Shown here in pieces: positions 7,264 to 10,079 of a DNA stretch of 10,079 nt. The stretch comes from an uncultured Lachnospiraceae bacterium (GTDB lineage: Bacteria > Bacillota > Clostridia > Lachnospirales > Lachnospiraceae). The stretch is from NCBI GenBank assembly GCA_910585255.1, contig CAJUEI010000139.1, positions 1-10,079 on the forward strand, in the 5' to 3' direction. Made by a program: the position numbers and the translations under genes. The notes below the pieces were generated by a model. It searched no databases. It was not told where the DNA came from and worked only from the letters and a program-made list of their open reading frames with translations. The stretch's first letter is position 1; each line of letters begins with the position of its first letter.

Positions 7264-7336
7264 TACTATATTGATTTTTTATCACTCTAAAAAATAAATT
7301 TTTATTGACATAACCCAAAGAAAGGAATGATCTTTT

Positions 7337-9070
7337 ATGGCATTTGACGGTATTGTAATCTGTAATCTAGTCTATGAACTAAACCAAAAACTGATTGACG
7401 GACGCATCAGCAAAATTACCCAGCCCGAACCAGACGAGCTGCTTCTTACAATAAAAAATAAAAAAGAATCTTATAAACTTCTGCTCTCAGCCAGTGCATC
7501 TCTTCCGCTGCTCTATCTGACAGAGACCAATAAACCCAGCCCTATCACTGCTCCAAATTTCTGTATGCTGCTGCGGAAACATATCAGTGGCGGTCGCATT
7601 ATCAGTATCACCCAGCCCAAACTGGATCGCATCGTTCACTTTGAAATTGAACACCTAAACGAATTAGGAGATACCTGTACCAAACAGCTTACCATTGAAC
7701 TGATGGGAAAACACAGCAATATTATCTTTCGTGACAACGATTTGATCATTGACAGCATCAAACATGTCTCTGCTCAAGTCAGCTCTGTCAGAGAAGTCCT
7801 TCCGGGAAGAACCTATTTTATTCCTGAAACACAAGAAAAAATAAACCCGCTTACGGTCACAGAACAAGAATTTACCACTATTCTGCTCTCTAAACCCCTG
7901 CCACTTGCAAAAGCAATTTATTCCTCTCTGACTGGAATCAGCCCTATCCTGGCTGAAGAAATCTGTTTTGAAGCAGGAATCGACTCCTCCCTACCGGCAA
8001 ATACGGTCAATTCCACCGAAGCAGTCCATCTCTTTCATCAATTTTCCCTTTTGATGGAACCCGTCCGACAGCAGGAATTCCAGCCGACTATTTATTATAA
8101 GGAAGAAGAACCCCTTGAATTTTCCTCTATTCCCCTTACTCTCTATTCCGATGCACAGGCAAAACCCTTTGCCAGTATCAGCACCGTTTTAGAACAATAC
8201 TACGCCTCCAAAAATACCTTAATCCGAATCCGCCAAAAATCATCCGATCTACGCCGCATTGTACAGACCGCATTAGAACGAAACCAAAAAAAATACGATC
8301 TGCAGCTAAAACAATTAAAAGATACCAAAAAACGGGAAAAATACAAAATCTACGGAGAATTAATCCACACCTATGGGTACAACCTGCCAGAAAACAGCAA
8401 AGAGTTGACCGTATTCAACTACTACGACAATGAAATGATTACTATTCCCCTCAATCCCGATCTCACTCCGCAGGAAAATGCAAAAAAATATTTTGAAAAA
8501 TACGGAAAACTAAAGCGAACCTATGAAGCACTTTCCGAGCTGATCCAAGAAACCGAAAGTGAAACCATTCATCTAGAGTCAGTAGCTACTGCTTTAGATA
8601 TTGCACTATTAGAAGAAGATCTGCAGGAAATTAAAGAGGAACTAATTGCCTGCGGCTATATTCGGCGAAAACAGACCAACGCCAAAAAACAAAAAATCAC
8701 CAGCAAACCTTTTCACTATCTCTCCAGTGACGGATTTCATATCTATGTAGGAAAAAATAACTATCAAAACGAAGAACTGACCTTTCAATTTGCCGTAGGA
8801 AATGACTGGTGGTTTCATGCAAAAGGAATACCGGGATCTCATGTTATTGTAAAAACAAACGGAAAAGAACTTCCCGACCGAACCTTCGAAGAGGCGGGAC
8901 GTCTCGCCGCCTATTATTCCAAAGGGCGAAATACCGAAAAAGTAGAAATCGACTATACAGAAAAAAAGAACGTTAAAAAAGTGAACGGCGGAAAACCAGG
9001 ATTCGTTATCTATCATACCAATTATTCTATGCTGATTGAACCAAACATTCATGGTATTCCACTAATCTAA
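7337..9070 (+). CDS. rqcH: RqcH, ribosome quality-control protein of the NFACT family
   Basis: A 577-aa NFACT protein, the usual length for bacterial RqcH (about 570 in Bacillus). In the known family, RqcH binds stalled 50S subunits carrying peptidyl-tRNA and recruits alanyl-tRNA to add C-terminal poly-alanine tails that mark the peptide for proteolysis. NFACT-N covers about 1-190; its Asp97-Arg98 pair (KLDR) sits at the same numbers as the functional DR pair in B. subtilis RqcH, and ELMGK from Glu121 is the other conserved patch. A helix-hairpin-helix region is near 195-240, a charged coiled coil at about 285-430, and NFACT-R at about 460-565 with DWWFHAKGIPGSHVI (490-504). Older annotations call this family fibronectin-binding protein, but there is no signal peptide or anchor. 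It has its own promoter and terminator and no functionally linked neighbour in the window. Confidence 0.96.
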   Translation: MAFDGIVICNLVYELNQKLIDGRISKITQPEPDELLLTIKNKKESYKLLLSASASLPLLYLTETNKPSPITAPNFCMLLRKHISGGRIISITQPKLDRIVHFEIEHLNELGDTCTKQLTIELMGKHSNIIFRDNDLIIDSIKHVSAQVSSVREVLPGRTYFIPETQEKINPLTVTEQEFTTILLSKPLPLAKAIYSSLTGISPILAEEICFEAGIDSSLPANTVNSTEAVHLFHQFSLLMEPVRQQEFQPTIYYKEEEPLEFSSIPLTLYSDAQAKPFASISTVLEQYYASKNTLIRIRQKSSDLRRIVQTALERNQKKYDLQLKQLKDTKKREKYKIYGELIHTYGYNLPENSKELTVFNYYDNEMITIPLNPDLTPQENAKKYFEKYGKLKRTYEALSELIQETESETIHLESVATALDIALLEEDLQEIKEELIACGYIRRKQTNAKKQKITSKPFHYLSSDGFHIYVGKNNYQNEELTFQFAVGNDWWFHAKGIPGSHVIVKTNGKELPDRTFEEAGRLAAYYSKGRNTEKVEIDYTEKKNVKKVNGGKPGFVIYHTNYSMLIEPNIHGIPLI

Positions 9071-9096
9071 TATTAAAACAAAACAAATACTATTTT

Positions 9097-9126
9097 AAAG
9101 GGACTGCTAAAACAGCCGTCCCTTTT
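9097..9126. terminator. Bidirectional terminator between rqcH and the HD gene
   Basis: AAAGGGAC (9097-9104) pairs with GTCCCTTT (9118-9125). After one T/C mismatch GCT (9106-9108) pairs with AGC (9114-9116), closing a 5-base loop. On the plus strand a short T-run ends the stem and is followed by ATAA; on the minus strand the stem is followed by AAAATA after TTT. It lies 26 bases past the rqcH stop and 11 bases past the stop of the convergent HD gene, so it can serve both. Confidence 0.75.
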
Positions 9127-9136
9127 ATAAACTGCC

Positions 9137-9745
9137 CTAAATAGGAGCCGTTCGGTTGCCTACAGCATTTTCATACATTTCCTTTACCGTACACACCTTA
9201 TCTGCATACATAACAGCCATTCCCTCCCAAGATCTAGGAGGAATCACCGTCAGCGGCCACATATGCTTTAAAATAATATCCTTTTCCTTATCAGTTAAAT
9301 CAAATTCTCTCTGTGCATTATTTAAAGCCTTTCGTGGATGATAAAAACCATGAAGCCGTTCTTTTGTCTCTTTACAGTGGGTATGCCAATCATATAAGAA
9401 AAAGTCGTGCAAAATACCGGCTCTCGCTGCAGCCCTGTAATCTAACTTTAGTTTTTTACAGATTTGATAACTTAAATAAGAAACATGAATACAATGGGTC
9501 AATGTTGTAGTTGAACCATGCTGGCAAAAATTTTTCATCGACTGAACCAATTTATGTTCTAACAAATCCTCCACACACAGCAGATACTCTTCATCATCTA
9601 AACATGCCCTATCTCTAAGCCATTCCTCTTCCCCAAGACTATCCTGCAGTTCTTTTACCCATTCCATCTCAAACCGCACTTGAGCTTTTACTTCTGCACA
9701 ATCTGCCGTATTCCGTTTTTCCTCTATCACAGTCTCTTCTAACAT
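9137..9745 (-). CDS. HD-domain protein, putative metal-dependent phosphohydrolase
   Basis: A 202-aa soluble protein. An acidic, probably helical N-terminal part (1-65) precedes an HD domain from about residue 75. Likely metal ligands are His87 (or His84) in THCIHVSYLSY, the His113-Asp114 doublet in GILHDFFLYDWH, His161 in ILKHMWPLT, and Asp182 in MYADKVC. HGFYHPRKALNNA (132-144) is another conserved-looking block. HD proteins of this type hydrolyse phosphate esters, often nucleotides, but I cannot name the substrate. The HD-GYP signature of c-di-GMP hydrolases is absent, so a direct link with the EAL gene is not supported. The ATG at 9745 has AGGGA 6 bases upstream. The gene converges with rqcH and shares its terminator. 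Confidence 0.88.
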   Translation of the reverse strand: MLEETVIEEKRNTADCAEVKAQVRFEMEWVKELQDSLGEEEWLRDRACLDDEEYLLCVEDLLEHKLVQSMKNFCQHGSTTTLTHCIHVSYLSYQICKKLKLDYRAAARAGILHDFFLYDWHTHCKETKERLHGFYHPRKALNNAQREFDLTDKEKDIILKHMWPLTVIPPRSWEGMAVMYADKVCTVKEMYENAVGNRTAPI

Positions 9746-9807
9746 TTCTCTTCCCTATCCTTTCACTATACTTTTTCTCATCCATTCCCAAATAGCTTCC
9801 CTTTTTT

Positions 9808-9836
9808 AGAATATCATATTTCACTAAAATTGAAAA
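9808..9836 (-). promoter_or_regulatory. Probable promoter of the HD gene
   Basis: On the minus strand TTTTCA (9831-9836, 4 of 6 matches) is followed after 17 bases by TATTCT (9808-9813), preceded by TG plus one base. The same extended -10 core, TGNTATTCT, is used at the marR promoter. Start near 9801 would leave a leader of about 55 bases. A TATAGT at 9765-9770 is an alternative without a good -35. Confidence 0.4.
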
Positions 9837-9843
9837 TATCTTT

Positions 9844-10077
9844 TTGCAGTTTTTTAAAAAATCAAAGCCAGAGAAAGGAAGGAACAAAGCAGATACTAAA
9901 CTGGAGGAAGAGAAAACCAAAGCGGATATTAAACTGGAGGAAAGTAAAACCAAAGCGGATATTAAGTTGGAGGAAAATAAAACCAAAGCGGATATTAAGC
10001 TGGAGGAAAATAAAACCAAAGCGGACGCCAGAATGGGGAAGCTATCCCTTGCCGCTGTTCCGCTCTCCAGAAAGTAA
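9844..10077 (+). CDS. Short charged repeat protein or C-terminal gene fragment
   Basis: A 77-codon reading frame opening at TTG 9844 and ending at TAA 10075-10077. After a basic lead (QFFKKSKPEKGR) come four 11-residue units of the form TKADIKLEENK and a broken fifth, then a basic tail, GKLSLAAVPLSRK. The units are Lys/Glu-rich, near neutral overall and probably helical. Third-position differences between units (AAA/AAG for Lys, CTG/TTG for Leu) leave the peptide unchanged, which favours coding on this strand. There is no ribosome binding site before the TTG; the frame stays open back to 9796 without an ATG, and a promoter for the opposite gene lies there. It may be the tail of a gene truncated by rearrangement. 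I do not recognise the family, and function is unknown. Confidence 0.35.
   Translation: MQFFKKSKPEKGRNKADTKLEEEKTKADIKLEESKTKADIKLEENKTKADIKLEENKTKADARMGKLSLAAVPLSRK
9883..10014 (+). repeat. Tandem 33-bp repeat, four units
   Basis: Four consecutive 33-bp units start at 9883, 9916, 9949 and 9982, with a partial fifth from 10015. Units 2, 3 and 4 differ from each other at one to three bases; unit 1 is more diverged. The period is a multiple of three, so unit gain or loss keeps the frame. Confidence 0.95.
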
Positions 10078-10079
10078 GA

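Larger units (their letters stand above)
6973..7336. other. Divergent intergenic region between the EAL gene and rqcH
   Basis: A 364-base AT-rich region holding, left to right, the leader of the EAL gene with a CATCAA microsatellite, the minus-strand promoter of that gene, and the plus-strand promoter and leader of rqcH. I see no riboswitch fold, no terminator and no further gene apart from a dubious short reading frame in the microsatellite. Confidence 0.8.

Noticed and set aside
7305..7310. Second TTGACA upstream of rqcH
   Set aside because: A matching -10 would fall on the ribosome binding site and start codon, and none is present; the promoter at 7235-7263 is far better.
8642..9052. Minus-strand frame of 136 codons inside rqcH
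   Set aside because: It is antisense to the conserved NFACT-R domain and its composition looks like a reverse-frame shadow.
9137..9745. HD protein as a c-di-GMP-degrading HD-GYP enzyme
   Set aside because: I see no GYP motif and the protein is too short in the relevant region; it resembles generic HD phosphohydrolases.
9669..10019. Minus-strand frame of 116 codons with Ser/Leu-rich repeats (LISALVLFSSS-type)
   Set aside because: It is the antisense of the 33-bp repeat, runs into the HD coding region in another frame, and has no ribosome binding site. Silent differences between units favour the plus strand.

Overview
The window looks like a low-to-moderate GC, Gram-positive, Clostridia-type chromosome, possibly Lachnospiraceae. 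The reasons are strong AAGGAGG-type ribosome binding sites, extended -10 promoters, an RqcH gene, a MarR-controlled two-subunit ABC exporter and a large multidomain c-di-GMP protein. The family assignment is an inference from gene content and style; no rRNA or other taxonomic marker is present. I saw no tRNA, rRNA, CRISPR array, insertion sequence or riboswitch.

Positions 12-4222, minus strand: an operon reading marR-type repressor, then exporter subunit A, then exporter subunit B. The subunits overlap by 11 bases. Together they form a heterodimeric exporter with one degenerate and one consensus ATPase site. Two near-identical 16-bp palindromes, TGTTAG-N4-CTAACA and TGTAAG-N4-CTAACA on the plus strand, lie just downstream of the -10 boxes of the main promoter and of a weaker candidate promoter in the gap between marR and the first subunit. 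They are good candidates for the repressor's operators.

Positions 4294-7145, minus strand: one long gene (877 aa) with the order REC-GGDEF-EAL-REC-GGDEF. Only the EAL domain and the second receiver keep their key residues, so it is probably a phosphorylation-controlled c-di-GMP phosphodiesterase. It ends in a hairpin terminator that overlaps its stop codon. Its leader of about 158 bases, behind a perfect extended -10 promoter, carries a hexanucleotide microsatellite: eight CATCAA copies plus three variants.

Positions 7235-9126, plus strand: rqcH, the bacterial Rqc2/NEMF homologue of ribosome rescue, with its own strong promoter and a bidirectional terminator shared with the convergent gene.

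Positions 9137-9836, minus strand: an HD-domain phosphohydrolase-like gene with a plausible promoter. Beyond it, 9844-10077 on the plus strand is a short charged ORF built from a 33-bp (11-residue) tandem repeat. It lacks a good start signal and may be a gene fragment.

The most interesting signals are the two-operator arrangement, the microsatellite in the leader of the c-di-GMP gene, the unusual double-REC/double-GGDEF architecture, and the repeat ORF at the right edge.
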